Source: an uncultured Bacteroidales bacterium (GTDB lineage Bacteria; Bacteroidota; Bacteroidia; Bacteroidales; UBA932). Taken from it: a DNA stretch of 64,000 bases. Shown here one piece after another: positions 34,001 to 44,633 of this stretch. The notes below the pieces were generated by a model that did not search any database, was not told the origin of the DNA, and was given only the letters and a program-made list of their open reading frames with translations. The stretch is taken from the NCBI GenBank assembly GCA_946403855.1, contig CAMJBH010000001.1, positions 124,001 to 188,000 of the forward strand, written 5' to 3'. The position numbers were made by a program, and so were the translations under genes. Every line of letters begins with the position of its first letter. The first letter of the stretch is position 1.

Positions 34001-36424
34001 TTAATTGGCTACAAGCTCCACTCTCAGAACCTCCGAGACCGGAGATTCGGGAAGGGTGACCACTGTCCGCCCACCTCCGGAACACACGGCGGAGGCTTCC
34101 AGCGGCTTGCCGTTCACCAGCACCTTGTGCGGGGCATGGTTCACGCCCTCCAGCACGAGGCTCAGCCGGCGGCTTTCCGGAGCGCCTTTCCAACTTCCTT
34201 TCCTGGAACCGATGGTCAGCAAAGTCTTCTTGCCCGACACGCTCTTCTCTATCTGGGTAGAAGCAAATTCACTGTCGTAGGCCTGCGAAATGCCGTCGTC
34301 TTCGTAGTGGATTATCTTGCAAGAGGTCTTGCCGGGAACGATCAGCAAGCGAAGCTCGTTATTCTTCTCCTGCAGGTTGGTAATTCCCTCGGGAGCCATG
34401 GGGATAACGGCACCTGCTTTTACGAACCAGGGATTCTGGTCCAATGAATAGCGGAGCGAATGCACCTTGCCACCGCCAAGCAGATTGCCGTGCGCCATAT
34501 CGTACCACTCACCCTTGGGGAGCCAGACTTTGCGGGGTGCGGTTCCGTCGGCTCCCACAGGTTCCATGATTGCGGTAGCCAGAATATTGTCTCCGAAGTA
34601 GTATTCTTCGTTCCATTCATAAGCCTCCGAAATCTCGGGATGATAGTAATAGAGCGGACGGCACATGGAGACTCCGCTTTGATGTGCCTGACGTGCAGCA
34701 TCATAGATGTATGGAGTCAGATCGTAACGGAGCTTGATCGCCGCCTTCAGATACTCATAATGATCGGGATAGATCCAGATACGGCAGTCCAGGTCGGCAC
34801 TCTGGGTGGAATGTGTCTTGAAAATGGGCGTAAAAACGCCGAACTGCATCCAGCGGGTGTAGAGCTCAGGGTCGCGCGGGCCCTTCTTTTCTTTGTGCTG
34901 CATGTGCCCGCCGATATCGTGGCCCCAGTAGCCATAGCCCACATTGGAGGCCGTGGATGTGAAATAAGGCAGGAACTTGAGCACTGACCATTCCGTGTAT
35001 GTATCTCCCGAGAAACCAAGTTGGTAGCGGTGACTGCCCAAGCCGCCCCAACGGTGGTAAATGAGCGGACGCGGGGCATCAAGGCCCAGCGAGCGGGTCT
35101 GGCGCAGCTTGTCGTTCCAGAAGCTGTAGTTGCACCAGAAAGTATTCGAAAGGTCCTTCACATAACGGCTCTGGCGCCACTGCTGCCAGTCGAGCCACCA
35201 GAAATCAACTCCCTGACGTTCAAGCGGATGGATAACCGAATTGAAATAGGCGTCGGCCCATGCCTGCTGGTCCAGACGGAATGGAACGGGAGCGCGCCAG
35301 CCGGGGCGTCCGACAGCTTCTTTGAGGCCGGCGAACTGGTAGCCGCCCTCCGGGTAAATATAGTCCTTGGGGCCGTCATAGTCGTCGGTACGTGACAGAT
35401 AGTCCTCCACAAAGCGCGAATAGCAATCCTCGTAGGGACGTATGCCCGATGCAGGGTGAAGATTGAGGGCTGTCTTGAAGCCCTTAGAGTGCAGTTCCGC
35501 AAGGAGCCCTTCCGGATCGGGGATGAGGTCCCTGTTCCAAGTGTAACCGGTCCAGCCGCGACGCTGGTCGAATTCGTCGCGTCCAAGGCGTTCGTTCATG
35601 GGCTTCCAGGTCTCGTGCCAGTCCATATCGATGATGAACACGTCGGCGGGGATGCCGCGAGAACGCATGTCATCGGCCAGCTGGATTATTTCCTGGTCGG
35701 TGTATATCCAATATCGGCTCCACCAGTAGCCGAACACATATTTCGGAGGCATGGGAATGTCGCCGGCGACCTTGGTAAAATCTTTCAGGGCAGCGAGATA
35801 GTCGTGGCCGTAAGCGAAGATGTACCAGTCGTAGCGCTCCCCTTCCGGCCTTTCACACACCCATTCGCCCCAGTCGGAAGAGTCCGTCTGAAGCAGATGG
35901 CGCGAACTTTCATCCACTATGGCCCATCCGTCGCGGGAGAGGATGCCGTTCTCCAACTCCTTCTCATGATGGCTCAGGCGGTCCCATCCATTGCAGCCGT
36001 CAAGCGTACGGGTGGTGCCTTTGAGATTGCCTGACGGTTCGTCGCCGGGATGCCAGGCCACGGTCTTGCCGTTTAGCTTGAAGCTTACGGTCAGGTTGTC
36101 CGGAGCGAACTTGCCGCCTTTGTAGGTCAGTGTAAGCTTGTCCGTTTTGATGGTTATGCCATTGCCAGCGGCCTGCGACTTGAAGGCCGGAACAGGCAGG
36201 CGGCGGTTTATGATGGCAAGGCTGGCCCGATCTTCGAACTGCCCATCTGCAGACCATTCCATGCGGATGAGGCGGTCGGTAAGGACTGTGAAGCGGGCGT
36301 TGCCGTAAATCACTGTTGCTTCGGGGTCAGCTTGCGGATCCTGAGGCGTAAGCGATTCAGCATACACATTATTCAATGAAATGGTGGCGAGGATGGCCAC
36401 TATAAACAAAGAGAACTTTTTCAT
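34001..36424 (-). CDS. Secreted GH31 alpha-glucosidase-type glycoside hydrolase
   Basis: The 807-residue protein has a Sec signal (ISLNNVYA), an N-terminal beta-sandwich, the GH31 TIM barrel and C-terminal sandwiches. The catalytic nucleophile is in WWLDWQQW (Asp near 410) and the acid/base in FSGDTYTEW (Asp near 473); [15 protein letters not shown] and DMDWHETW are also typical. GH31 enzymes cleave alpha-linked glucose, xylose or galactose; the WLDWQQ form belongs to a subgroup I cannot name with confidence. It stands alone, with no SusC/D pair nearby. A TATATTTG box at 36448-36441 would give a short leader. Confidence 0.92.
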   Translation of the reverse strand: MKKFSLFIVAILATISLNNVYAESLTPQDPQADPEATVIYGNARFTVLTDRLIRMEWSADGQFEDRASLAIINRRLPVPAFKSQAAGNGITIKTDKLTLTYKGGKFAPDNLTVSFKLNGKTVAWHPGDEPSGNLKGTTRTLDGCNGWDRLSHHEKELENGILSRDGWAIVDESSRHLLQTDSSDWGEWVCERPEGERYDWYIFAYGHDYLAALKDFTKVAGDIPMPPKYVFGYWWSRYWIYTDQEIIQLADDMRSRGIPADVFIIDMDWHETWKPMNERLGRDEFDQRRGWTGYTWNRDLIPDPEGLLAELHSKGFKTALNLHPASGIRPYEDCYSRFVEDYLSRTDDYDGPKDYIYPEGGYQFAGLKEAVGRPGWRAPVPFRLDQQAWADAYFNSVIHPLERQGVDFWWLDWQQWRQSRYVKDLSNTFWCNYSFWNDKLRQTRSLGLDAPRPLIYHRWGGLGSHRYQLGFSGDTYTEWSVLKFLPYFTSTASNVGYGYWGHDIGGHMQHKEKKGPRDPELYTRWMQFGVFTPIFKTHSTQSADLDCRIWIYPDHYEYLKAAIKLRYDLTPYIYDAARQAHQSGVSMCRPLYYYHPEISEAYEWNEEYYFGDNILATAIMEPVGADGTAPRKVWLPKGEWYDMAHGNLLGGGKVHSLRYSLDQNPWFVKAGAVIPMAPEGITNLQEKNNELRLLIVPGKTSCKIIHYEDDGISQAYDSEFASTQIEKSVSGKKTLLTIGSRKGSWKGAPESRRLSLVLEGVNHAPHKVLVNGKPLEASAVCSGGGRTVVTLPESPVSEVLRVELVAN

Positions 36425-36598
36425 TGGTAATCAGTTTTCACAAATATAGTAATTATTCTGCATTTCTCTGCCGCCGTCACCCCGTCGGGAAAGAAATCCG
36501 AATTATCTGTCCAGCTGACAGAAACACGCAGAAGGATAAAGGTAGCTTCCGGCGATACCTGAAGATCAGGGAGAGAGTCTTTCCGCTGCTCTGGGGGC

Positions 36599-36627
36599 TT
36601 GTCTTTCAAAAGAGTTTTGTACCTTTG
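36599..36627 (+). promoter_or_regulatory. Promoter of the UvrA-like gene
   Basis: TTG (36599-36601), 18 bases, TACCTTTG (36620-36627) matches the Bacteroidota pattern, with a slightly short spacer. It would start transcription about 35 bases before the ATG at 36671. Bases 36425-36598 between the divergent genes hold no other gene I can support. Confidence 0.55.
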
Positions 36628-36670
36628 GGCCTGTATTCCGTCAGGAGTGCCCCAAATACAACCCGCACAC

Positions 36671-39127
36671 ATGCCCAAATACATAGAAGTCAGGGGCGCA
36701 AAAGCCCACAATCTCAAAAACATAGACGTTGACATCCCCCTCGGGAAAATCGTAGGCATTGCCGGAGTCTCCGGTTCCGGCAAATCATCACTGGCCCTGG
36801 GAGTGCTGTACGCCGAAGGTTCAAGGCGCTATCTGGAGTCACTTTCGACCTACACGCGCCGCCGCATGACACAGGCCTCCCGCGCCATGGTGGACGAAGT
36901 GCGCTACGTCCCGGCGTCTCTGGCCCTTCACCAACGGCCGGGCGTACCTGGCATACGCAGCACATTCGGCACCATGTCCGAACTCCTCAACAGCCTCAGG
37001 CTCATGTTCTCGCGTCTCGCCAACCACCGCTGCCCCAACGGGCACTACCTGGAGCCTACCCTGGACGTGGCGGCAGAGCAGCCCATTTTCTGCCCAGTGT
37101 GCGGAGAGAGGGTCTATCCCCCTGGAGCAGAGCAGCTTGCCTTCAACAGCGAAGGGGCCTGCCGCACCTGCTCCGGCACCGGAATAATACGCACAGTGGA
37201 CGAATCCACCCTGGTTCCCGATGACTCCCTCACGATTGACCAGGGAGCCGTGGCCCCATGGGGTTCGCTCATGTGGTCCCTCATGAAAGACATAGCCCGC
37301 GAGATGGGCGTACGCACCGACGTCCCGTTCAGGGACCTTACGCCCGAAGAAAAAGAAATCGTGTACCACGGGCCCGCCGAGAAACGTCACATCATCTACA
37401 AAAACGAGAAAACCAACGGTTTTGCAGAGATGGACTTCACCTACTACAGCGCCGTGTACTCCGTGCAGAACGCCCTTGCCAAGGTCAAAGACGAGGCGGG
37501 AATGAAGCGCCTGGAGAAGTTTCTCAAAGAAGATGTCTGTCCCGACTGCGGAGGCACCCGCCTGTCCGAGGCTGCAAGGGCTCCCCGCCTTAGGGGCATC
37601 AGCCTTGCCGACGCCTGCAAGATGACGTTGTCTGAACTCATCGAGTGGGTGGCGGGAGTGCCGGCTTCGCTCCCCGAGCCCATGAGGCCGATGGCAGAAC
37701 GCATCTGCGAGTCTTTCAACGACACGGCACGGCGGCTCGTAGATCTGGGCCTGAGTTACCTGTCGCTGGACAGGGCGGCATCGACTTTGAGCACCGGAGA
37801 ACGCCAGAGGGTACAGCTCGCAAGGGCCGTACGCAACCGCACCACCGGAGTGCTGTACGTTCTGGACGAGCCCTCCATAGGCCTGCATCCTTCTAACATT
37901 GAAGGACTTACAGGAGTCATGGACGACCTTGTAGCCGACGGCAACACAGTGGTGCTGGTGGATCATGATACACAGGTACTCGAGCACGCCGACTGGATAA
38001 TCGAACTGGGGCCGGAGGCAGGAGCCGGCGGAGGAAAGCTCATCGCGCAGGGCACCCCTGAGTCGCTCAAGTCGATGCCCGGCTCACGCATCGCACCCTT
38101 CCTGAGCGCAGGCGTGCCCGTGAAGGAACGCGCCGCCGACCTGTTTGCAGAAGGTTCAATTTCCATGCGCACAGGCGCCATACACACCGTACATCCGCTG
38201 GACGTCAGTTTCCCCAAGGGACGCCTGAGCGTCGTCACCGGCGTATCGGGGTCAGGCAAGACCACCATGATACTGGAGAGCCTCGTGCCAGGGGTGGCAG
38301 CATGGGCGGAAGGACGCAAAATGCCTGCGCACGTGCTGGAAGTAAGCGCCCCCGGCATCAAGCATATCAAACTGATAGACGCCACCCCAATAGGCATCAA
38401 TGTGCGCTCTACAGTAGCCACTTACGCCGGCATCCACGACGAACTCCGCAAAGTGTACGCACGCGCCGACGGCGCCAAGGCAGGAGGCTGGAAGGCGGGC
38501 GACTTTTCCTACAACACCGGACGCCTCCGCTGCCCCGTATGCGACGGCACCGGCAGCATAAGCCTGGACGTACAGTTCCTGCCCGACGTGGACATCCCCT
38601 GTCCCGACTGCCACGGCTCACGCTATTCCCGCGAGGCATTCGAGATTCGCCGCAACGGCGGCAACTCGCTCCCGGAATTGATGGAAATGAGCGTAGATGA
38701 AGCACTTGAGGCATGCGCGGACCTCCCACTGGTACGCAGCCGCCTGCAGGTCCTGCACGACCTCGGACTTGGCTACCTAACCCTAGGCGAAGCCACGCCC
38801 AGCCTTTCGGGAGGCGAAGCGCAGAGGCTCAAGCTTGCAAGCGAAATGGGGCGCGGGCAGGCCGACAGCGTGTTCGTTTTCGACGAACCCACAATCGGCT
38901 TGCACCCACTTGATGTACAGACACTTATGGAAGTGTTCAGACACCTCATCGGCAACGGCGCGACGGTCATTGTCATAGAACATGACCTCGACGTGATACG
39001 CAGCGCCGATTACGTCGTGGACATGGGGCCCGGCGGAGGTGTGCAAGGCGGACGCATAGTCGCCTGCGGTGCACCTTCGGAGATCGCAAAAAACCAGGAC
39101 AGCGTCACGGGACGCTATCTGGTCTAA
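36671..39127 (+). CDS. UvrA-like ATPase lacking part of UvrA (UvrA2 class)
   Basis: The 818-residue protein has two ABC ATPase modules with Walker [10 protein letters not shown] (residues 32-40) and GVSGSGKTT (near 525), two signature/Walker B sets ([14 protein letters not shown] with [28 protein letters not shown] with [13 protein letters not shown]), and the zinc module CPVCDGTG...CPDCHG (about 620-650). Canonical UvrA is about 940 residues with a UvrB-binding insertion after the first Walker A; that insertion is shortened here, as in UvrA2/DrrC-type paralogues linked to drug tolerance. The start is the ATG at 36671. It converges on an FAD gene with overlapping stop codons (CTAA). A normal uvrA should exist elsewhere. 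Confidence 0.88.
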   Translation: MPKYIEVRGAKAHNLKNIDVDIPLGKIVGIAGVSGSGKSSLALGVLYAEGSRRYLESLSTYTRRRMTQASRAMVDEVRYVPASLALHQRPGVPGIRSTFGTMSELLNSLRLMFSRLANHRCPNGHYLEPTLDVAAEQPIFCPVCGERVYPPGAEQLAFNSEGACRTCSGTGIIRTVDESTLVPDDSLTIDQGAVAPWGSLMWSLMKDIAREMGVRTDVPFRDLTPEEKEIVYHGPAEKRHIIYKNEKTNGFAEMDFTYYSAVYSVQNALAKVKDEAGMKRLEKFLKEDVCPDCGGTRLSEAARAPRLRGISLADACKMTLSELIEWVAGVPASLPEPMRPMAERICESFNDTARRLVDLGLSYLSLDRAASTLSTGERQRVQLARAVRNRTTGVLYVLDEPSIGLHPSNIEGLTGVMDDLVADGNTVVLVDHDTQVLEHADWIIELGPEAGAGGGKLIAQGTPESLKSMPGSRIAPFLSAGVPVKERAADLFAEGSISMRTGAIHTVHPLDVSFPKGRLSVVTGVSGSGKTTMILESLVPGVAAWAEGRKMPAHVLEVSAPGIKHIKLIDATPIGINVRSTVATYAGIHDELRKVYARADGAKAGGWKAGDFSYNTGRLRCPVCDGTGSISLDVQFLPDVDIPCPDCHGSRYSREAFEIRRNGGNSLPELMEMSVDEALEACADLPLVRSRLQVLHDLGLGYLTLGEATPSLSGGEAQRLKLASEMGRGQADSVFVFDEPTIGLHPLDVQTLMEVFRHLIGNGATVIVIEHDLDVIRSADYVVDMGPGGGVQGGRIVACGAPSEIAKNQDSVTGRYLV

Positions 39128-40962
39128 CGGTCTTCGGCCTGATGGCCTGTACGGTCAACCTGGTGGTAGAACTGTGTATAAGGCACGTCGGTACGGCCTG
39201 CTCCCTTCTTCATGAGAGCCACAAGGTCCTCGAAGTTAGTTTTGTAGATGTCGCGGGGAAGCAACTTCTTGCCCACGCACACGCTGGCGGCCAGGCCCAC
39301 CACTTCGCCCATCATGGCGCAGGTACGCATCACACGCACTGATCCAAGGGCGATGTGAGTAACGCTTATATCGCGTCCGGCCATGAACATATTGGGTATG
39401 TCGGCGCTGTACAGGCAGCGGTAAGGTATTGCATAGGGATCGATGGGGACAAGCTTACCAATGCTCATCCATTCCTCTCCGGGATACTTGCCGGCATTGC
39501 GCGGGTCGGGATAATGCTGGTCGATGCGCCAGGTCGTGGTGCAGGTGCCGTCGGGATAAGGGATGGGACGGGTGAGATCCTGCTCGCGAAGTATCAGGTC
39601 GCCCACGATGCGGCGGCTTTCCCTCTTGCCGCTCACGTGGCTTACCCAAGTGAGGTGGGTGCACTCCCAATCTTCCTTCTTGGCCAGACGGTTCTTGCAA
39701 TAAGAGAAAGTGCTGTAAGCCACGTACATACCGTAGTCGCGTATCTTCTCGGCATCGGCAATCTGGTCGTCGTTCATGCCCACTTCCCAATACCAGTTGG
39801 CACGGTGCACAGGTTCCACCGTCTCCTCGTCTAGCTTGAGGCCCCAGTCGAGGCTGTCGGGGAAGGTGCATGGGGTATTCCAGTCTTCGCAGTACCACTC
39901 AATGCTCACGCCCATGGTGTAGCCGTCCGCTTTCTCGGGAGCAAGGCTCTCGCCAAATTCGCTGCGGGCCTCACGTCCCATCATGGTGCGGGCTCCGGCA
40001 AGTACGGCCAAGTGGGCGTCGCCGGTGCAGTCGGAGAACACATAGCCGCTCACGCGGATGCGGTTCTGGCGGGTAGCCTCGACAGCCTCTACCGCCTTGA
40101 TGCAACCATTCTCCATCTCCACTTTATCGACGGTAAAACCTGCAAACAAAGTGATGTTGGGCTCCGCAGCTATCACGTCCCATTTCTTCCAATCTTGATA
40201 GTGATGAGCACCGCGGGCATTTCCTATGCGGTCCGGGCCTATTTCGTTAAGTATATATCCCAGAGAAGGATACGGAGGCATGTTGATCTGCCCGCCAAGG
40301 CCGACTCGGACTTCGGAACTGTTGTTGCCGCCCAGGATATAGCGGTCCTGCAGAAGGGCCACTTTGCTGCCGTTGCGGGCGGCGGCTATGGCTGCACAAA
40401 GTCCCGACATGCCCGCTCCGACGATAACGAAATCGAAGTTTCCCTTGTCTTCCACGGGGCTGGGCAGCAGTTCGGCACGCAAGGCCTTATAGTCTTTCAG
40501 GCTGCGCCCGGGAGTCTCGGAAGTGGTGGTGAGCAGAATGGCGTCGCAGCGGCCGTCCAGGCCGGTCTGGTCGTGAAGGGCAAGAGTATGCTCTCCGGCA
40601 GACAGAAAATAAGTACCGCCTTTCTGCCAATACCATGCTGCGCGTTGGGCACGTGTGTCGCCGGGACAGCCGATACCGAATTCGGAATCATCGGGGGCTC
40701 CGTCAAGCTTCACCTGGAAGATGCCGGGGGTTTTGCCCTCGCTCCAGAAAGCCGTCCAGTTCTTGGTACGCACCCAAAGGGTATAGTTTCCATCTGCTGG
40801 AATCTGTATCCGGGTGATTGCATCTTTCTTGAGAGGCTCACCTATACCGTGGGCCAGCAGGTAGCTGGATCCCATCTGAAGCACAAACTGTTGTTCTACT
40901 GTCCAGTCGCCAAGGTCGTCAAAAGTGGTGGCGAGGACCATCAGGGAATTAGATTTATCCAT
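39124..40962 (-). CDS. FAD-dependent oxidoreductase with N-terminal beta-sandwich domain
   Basis: Residues 1-165 look like a carbohydrate-binding-type beta-sandwich (IQIPADGNYTLWVRTKNW, GIFQVKLDGAPDD). From about residue 175 an FAD-binding Rossmann fold begins (FVIVGAGMSGLCAAIAAARNG), with NNSSEVRVG, DCTGDAHLAVLAGA and the C-terminal FMAGRDISVTHIALGSVRVM segment of the FAD_oxidored (PF12831) family. No signal peptide is visible, so it is probably cytoplasmic. Bacteroidota members are often mis-annotated as xanthan lyase; the substrate is not known. The start overlaps the DUF456 stop (TAATG), and the stop overlaps that of the UvrA-like gene. Confidence 0.84.
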   Translation of the reverse strand: MDKSNSLMVLATTFDDLGDWTVEQQFVLQMGSSYLLAHGIGEPLKKDAITRIQIPADGNYTLWVRTKNWTAFWSEGKTPGIFQVKLDGAPDDSEFGIGCPGDTRAQRAAWYWQKGGTYFLSAGEHTLALHDQTGLDGRCDAILLTTTSETPGRSLKDYKALRAELLPSPVEDKGNFDFVIVGAGMSGLCAAIAAARNGSKVALLQDRYILGGNNSSEVRVGLGGQINMPPYPSLGYILNEIGPDRIGNARGAHHYQDWKKWDVIAAEPNITLFAGFTVDKVEMENGCIKAVEAVEATRQNRIRVSGYVFSDCTGDAHLAVLAGARTMMGREARSEFGESLAPEKADGYTMGVSIEWYCEDWNTPCTFPDSLDWGLKLDEETVEPVHRANWYWEVGMNDDQIADAEKIRDYGMYVAYSTFSYCKNRLAKKEDWECTHLTWVSHVSGKRESRRIVGDLILREQDLTRPIPYPDGTCTTTWRIDQHYPDPRNAGKYPGEEWMSIGKLVPIDPYAIPYRCLYSADIPNMFMAGRDISVTHIALGSVRVMRTCAMMGEVVGLAASVCVGKKLLPRDIYKTNFEDLVALMKKGAGRTDVPYTQFYHQVDRTGHQAEDR

Positions 40963-41453
40963 TATAGAAATGCATATTTAACTATCAACCAAGCCATGAC
41001 TCCGGATGCCATAAGCTTAAGGCCGGTACCGAGCATGAAACCTATGAATGCACCAATGCCTGCCTTGAATGCAGGCCACATGCCTTTGTTGTTTACCATA
41101 AGCTCACCCAGGAAAGCTCCGAGCAAGGAACCGAGTATTATGCCGATCGGGGGCACCAGCATGCCGACGATAAGGCCTATCAAAGCACCGGTGGAGGCCG
41201 CTTTGTGACCACCGGTCATGGCCGTAGTCTTGACCGGTATAATGTAGTCGAGGATACTCACCACAATGGTAATACCCAACCATATGAGGAGCGTTGTAAT
41301 GGTCATGGGATCGGGTCTCTCACCAACTTTGTCGGCGAAAAAGACCAGCAGCATGCCCACCCAGCTGAGCGGCGGGCCCGGAAGCCCGGGCATAATGCTT
41401 CCGATTATACCAACGATGGCGCAAATAACTGCAAAAACAATAAGCACAACCAT
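40962..41453 (-). CDS. DUF456 membrane protein
   Basis: The 163-residue protein is almost all hydrophobic, with about five membrane segments and the DUF456 features IMPGLPGPPLSWVGMLL near the start and a Gly-rich segment GLIVGMLVPPIGIILGSLLGAFLGE. The function of DUF456 is not known. It is translationally coupled to the FAD oxidoreductase downstream and divergent, by 44 bases, from the second FAD oxidoreductase. Confidence 0.88.
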   Translation of the reverse strand: MVVLIVFAVICAIVGIIGSIMPGLPGPPLSWVGMLLVFFADKVGERPDPMTITTLLIWLGITIVVSILDYIIPVKTTAMTGGHKAASTGALIGLIVGMLVPPIGIILGSLLGAFLGELMVNNKGMWPAFKAGIGAFIGFMLGTGLKLMASGVMAWLIVKYAFL

Positions 41454-41497
41454 AACGCGAAATTAGTAATTATTTCTTATTTTTGTGAATTAGTACA

Positions 41498-42826
41498 ATG
41501 GATTTTTTTTGCTATAACAAACACATACCCGTCGCAGGCAATTACGACGTGGTAGTCTGCGGTGGCGGGCCTGCCGGATTCATAGCGGCCATTGCGGCCG
41601 CACGCAGCGGTGCACACACCGCCCTGATCGAACAATACGGATTCCTTGGCGGTATGGCCACTTCAGGTCTGGTGGCACCGCTGAGCGTCTTTACCTACAA
41701 CGGTGAGAAAGTCATCGGGGGCATACCCTGGGAGTTCTGCGAACGTCTGCAGGCCATGGGCGGCGGCCTCATCGAGAAGCCTCTGGGCAACGTGGCCTTC
41801 GAACCAGAGCTATACAAACTATGCTGCCAGCGCATGGCAATTGAGGCCGGAGTCAAGCTGCACCTCCATTCTTACCTCTGCGGCTGCGAATGCCGGGAAG
41901 GCCGCATCGAAGCCATATTCATAGACAACAAAAACGGCACCGAGGCCATCAGAGCCAAGGTTTTTATAGATGCCACCGGAGATGCCGACCTCGCGCATTT
42001 CGCCCTCGTGCCCATGCAGCCCTCCGAGGGCCGTCCTTTGCAGCCCATGTCCACTTACTTCGTACTCAGCGGCGTAGATACATCGACGCCCCGTATGCAG
42101 CAGGCCATGCACCACAACCGCCAGGGAGTCAACTGCCATTGCGAGGAAATCCGCTCCGAGCTCATCTCCCATAAAGACGAATGGGGCATCCCGGAATTCG
42201 GCGGCCCCTGGTTCTGCACCACCCTGCAGCCCGGCGTAGTGACGGTCAACATGACGCGCACTGCCGCCGACGCCACATCGGCCGGCGACCTTACCCGGGC
42301 CGAATGCGAGCTGCGCGAACAGGTTTTCAAGATGGCCGGTGTGCTGAAAGAGCATTTCCAGGAGTTCAAGAACAGCTACGTGAGCGCCGTCGCCGTGCAG
42401 GCCGGAATAAGGGAAACAAGGCGCATCTGCGGAGCCCACACAATCACCGGAGAGGAATACGTGAGCGCCTTCCGTTATCCCGACAGTGTCAGTCGCGGGG
42501 CGCACCCGATCGACATACACGTGGCAAACGGCCCTGCGCAGAACGTCACCTTCCTCAAGACTCCGGCATACGTTCCCTACCGGGCGCTGTATGCACCGGG
42601 ATTCCCGAACCTGCTCGTAGCCGGCAGGTGCATTAGCGCCGACAAGACAGCTTTCGCATCGCTCCGGGTACAGGCTTCCTGCATGGGCACCGGACAGGCC
42701 GCAGGCGAAGCGGCGGCAATGGCTGCAGAAGGCGGCCTCAGCGTGGACGGCATTGATGTGAGCAGGCTGCAAGAGCGCCTCCGCCGGCTCGGTGCTGTAA
42801 TAGGTGGCGCGCAACCCCCTCATTAA
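41498..42826 (+). CDS. FAD-dependent oxidoreductase (FAD_oxidored family)
   Basis: The FAD motif lies at residues about 16-38 (YDVVVCGGGPAGFIAAIAAARSG), followed by GFLGGMATSGLVAPL, DATGDADLAHFA and, near the end, LLVAGRCISADKTAFASLRVQASCMGTGQ, all typical of PF12831. It is related to the gene at 39124-40962 but lacks the extra N-terminal domain. No signal peptide. A TATTTTTG box at 41478-41485 puts the start of transcription a few bases before the ATG. It heads a rightward set with a metallophosphoesterase, an SSF symporter and a secreted protein, so its substrate may be what the symporter imports. Confidence 0.87.
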   Translation: MDFFCYNKHIPVAGNYDVVVCGGGPAGFIAAIAAARSGAHTALIEQYGFLGGMATSGLVAPLSVFTYNGEKVIGGIPWEFCERLQAMGGGLIEKPLGNVAFEPELYKLCCQRMAIEAGVKLHLHSYLCGCECREGRIEAIFIDNKNGTEAIRAKVFIDATGDADLAHFALVPMQPSEGRPLQPMSTYFVLSGVDTSTPRMQQAMHHNRQGVNCHCEEIRSELISHKDEWGIPEFGGPWFCTTLQPGVVTVNMTRTAADATSAGDLTRAECELREQVFKMAGVLKEHFQEFKNSYVSAVAVQAGIRETRRICGAHTITGEEYVSAFRYPDSVSRGAHPIDIHVANGPAQNVTFLKTPAYVPYRALYAPGFPNLLVAGRCISADKTAFASLRVQASCMGTGQAAGEAAAMAAEGGLSVDGIDVSRLQERLRRLGAVIGGAQPPH

Positions 42827-42840
42827 CAGACACATCCACA

Positions 42841-42872
42841 ATTTGCCTGCAAGGAAAAAGATGCAGGCAAAT
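42841..42872 (+). terminator. Hairpin after the FAD oxidoreductase
   Basis: ATTTGCCTGCA (42841-42851) and TGCAGGCAAAT (42862-42872) form an 11-bp stem around loop AGGAAAAAGA. There is no U-tract, so it may be an attenuator or a processing site between the FAD and phosphoesterase genes. Confidence 0.5.
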
Positions 42873-42914
42873 CACGTAATCCACTGACAGATAATACATT
42901 ACACGCCACCGTAT

Positions 42915-44627
42915 ATGAAAAAGTTTTTCTTCTTTCTGCTATTGTGCACGATTCTTGTTCCGGCAAGCGCCGCTAAACAGCATCTGCCCAAGGGCACAAC
43001 AATATGGGGACAAGTTATCAGAGACGGCGTTCCCATGGCCGGAGTGGTCATTTCCGACGGCGTGGAACTCACCACTACCGACAAAAAGGGGTTCTACTAT
43101 CTTAAATCCGAGAAAAAAGAGGGCAGCGTATTTGTCAGCATCCCCTCCTGCACGGAAGTGGAGACAATAAACGGCATGCCGAAGTTCTGGCAGAGACTTT
43201 CGGAACCGGCCGCCAGCCCCGAAAGGCACGACTTCACACTGAAGAGCGTTGACAATACCAACTACACGCTCATTGCAGTGTCCGACCTCCATCTGGCCGG
43301 AGTATTCGACGACTTCATCCAGTTCCGCCAGATATTCATGCCCCGTTTCATGGAAGAATACGACAAGGCCAAGGCAAAAGGCCCTGTTTATTGCATCAAC
43401 GGCGGCGACAGCACCTACGACCGTTACTGGTACGAATACGGCTTCCCCATCGAGGAGTTTCCAAAGGTGTTGGCAGACAATAATTTCCCGGTGCCCATGT
43501 TCCACGTGATGGGTAATCACGACAACGACGGCGGCATCCCGCGCGAAGGCGACCACGATTTTACTGCTGCAGAACGCTACCGCCGCACCATGGGGCCCAC
43601 ACACTATTCTTTCAATCTCGGAAACCACCATTACGTAGTTCTCGACAATGTGGTGTACCTCAACAGCAAAGGGCGCATCGACACCTACGAGGGCATAACC
43701 GGCAAGCGCGACCACGAGCACTACTTCACCAAGGAACAGCTGGACTGGCTGGTAAAAGACCTAGCCACGGTCAAGGACAAGACCGCACCGCTGTTCGTGA
43801 GCTTCCATGTGCCTACCATGCGTTACAAGGGAGGTCTCACCGGCAAGCCCATCGAGAGCCGTTTCAAGAAGGAAGGAGCAGATCCTGACGAACTCCTGCG
43901 CGAATTCACCGCACTGTTCAGAGGTTTCTCCGAGGTTCATTTCATCTCCGGCCACGCACATCAGAACCTGCCGTGCAAAGGATCTGACGACACGTCCAAA
44001 TTCCCCGACATTGCCAATATCTTCGAGCACAACATTTCGGGTGCCTGCGGCTGCTGGTGGCAGACTCACGCCCACAGCGGCCTGTCGCTTGGACCTGACG
44101 GAGCCCCTGCAGGTTTCGAAGTGTTCCCTGTAAACGGAAACAATGTGGAATGGTACTTCGTGTCCAACGACGACGGCGCCGAAAAGCAGTTCCGGGTGTT
44201 CGACATGAACTCTGTACGCGAGTACTACCGAAGCGACTACGCACTCAGGACCATGATGCGGCACTACCCCAACCGCATCGACTATTCCAATATCGAAGAC
44301 AACATGCTGCTGATAGGAGTATGGGCATGGCAGAGCGACTGGACGCTGAGCGTCTCAGAAAACGGAGTGGAACTGCCTGTGGAGCACCGCAAGAGCGAAA
44401 ATCCACAGTTCACGCTGGACTACCATCTACCCAAGGCATCATGGGACGACAACGGCAAGGCCCGCTGGCCTGCAAAATATGACAATGCAGCCCTGCACCC
44501 CAACTACTTCTGGGCTAAAGCCAGTTCGCCTGAGTCAACTATCATCGTAAAGGTTACCGACAGTTTCGGCCGGCAGTACACCGAGGTCGTGGAACGTCCC
44601 AAGGCATTCGGGAAGTTAATGCGCTAA
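42915..44627 (+). CDS. Secreted metallophosphoesterase (calcineurin type)
   Basis: The signal peptide is Sec-type (LVPASA-AKQ). The domain order matches the 28278-29990 paralogue: a MetallophosN sandwich (GQVIRDGVPMAGVVISDG), a calcineurin core with AVSDLHL, INGGDST, MGNHDND, SFHVP and SGHAHQ, and a MetallophosC sandwich. All metal ligands are kept. Its product is periplasmic or surface-exposed. It precedes the SSF symporter by six bases, so cleavage of a phosphorylated compound and uptake of the dephosphorylated product is a reasonable guess. Confidence 0.85.
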   Translation: MKKFFFFLLLCTILVPASAAKQHLPKGTTIWGQVIRDGVPMAGVVISDGVELTTTDKKGFYYLKSEKKEGSVFVSIPSCTEVETINGMPKFWQRLSEPAASPERHDFTLKSVDNTNYTLIAVSDLHLAGVFDDFIQFRQIFMPRFMEEYDKAKAKGPVYCINGGDSTYDRYWYEYGFPIEEFPKVLADNNFPVPMFHVMGNHDNDGGIPREGDHDFTAAERYRRTMGPTHYSFNLGNHHYVVLDNVVYLNSKGRIDTYEGITGKRDHEHYFTKEQLDWLVKDLATVKDKTAPLFVSFHVPTMRYKGGLTGKPIESRFKKEGADPDELLREFTALFRGFSEVHFISGHAHQNLPCKGSDDTSKFPDIANIFEHNISGACGCWWQTHAHSGLSLGPDGAPAGFEVFPVNGNNVEWYFVSNDDGAEKQFRVFDMNSVREYYRSDYALRTMMRHYPNRIDYSNIEDNMLLIGVWAWQSDWTLSVSENGVELPVEHRKSENPQFTLDYHLPKASWDDNGKARWPAKYDNAALHPNYFWAKASSPESTIIVKVTDSFGRQYTEVVERPKAFGKLMR

Positions 44628-44633
44628 AGACAC

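Noticed and set aside
36424..36783. Small genes between GH31 and the UvrA-like gene
   Set aside because: Frames here on both strands overlap the UvrA-like start or promoter and show no start signal or family pattern.
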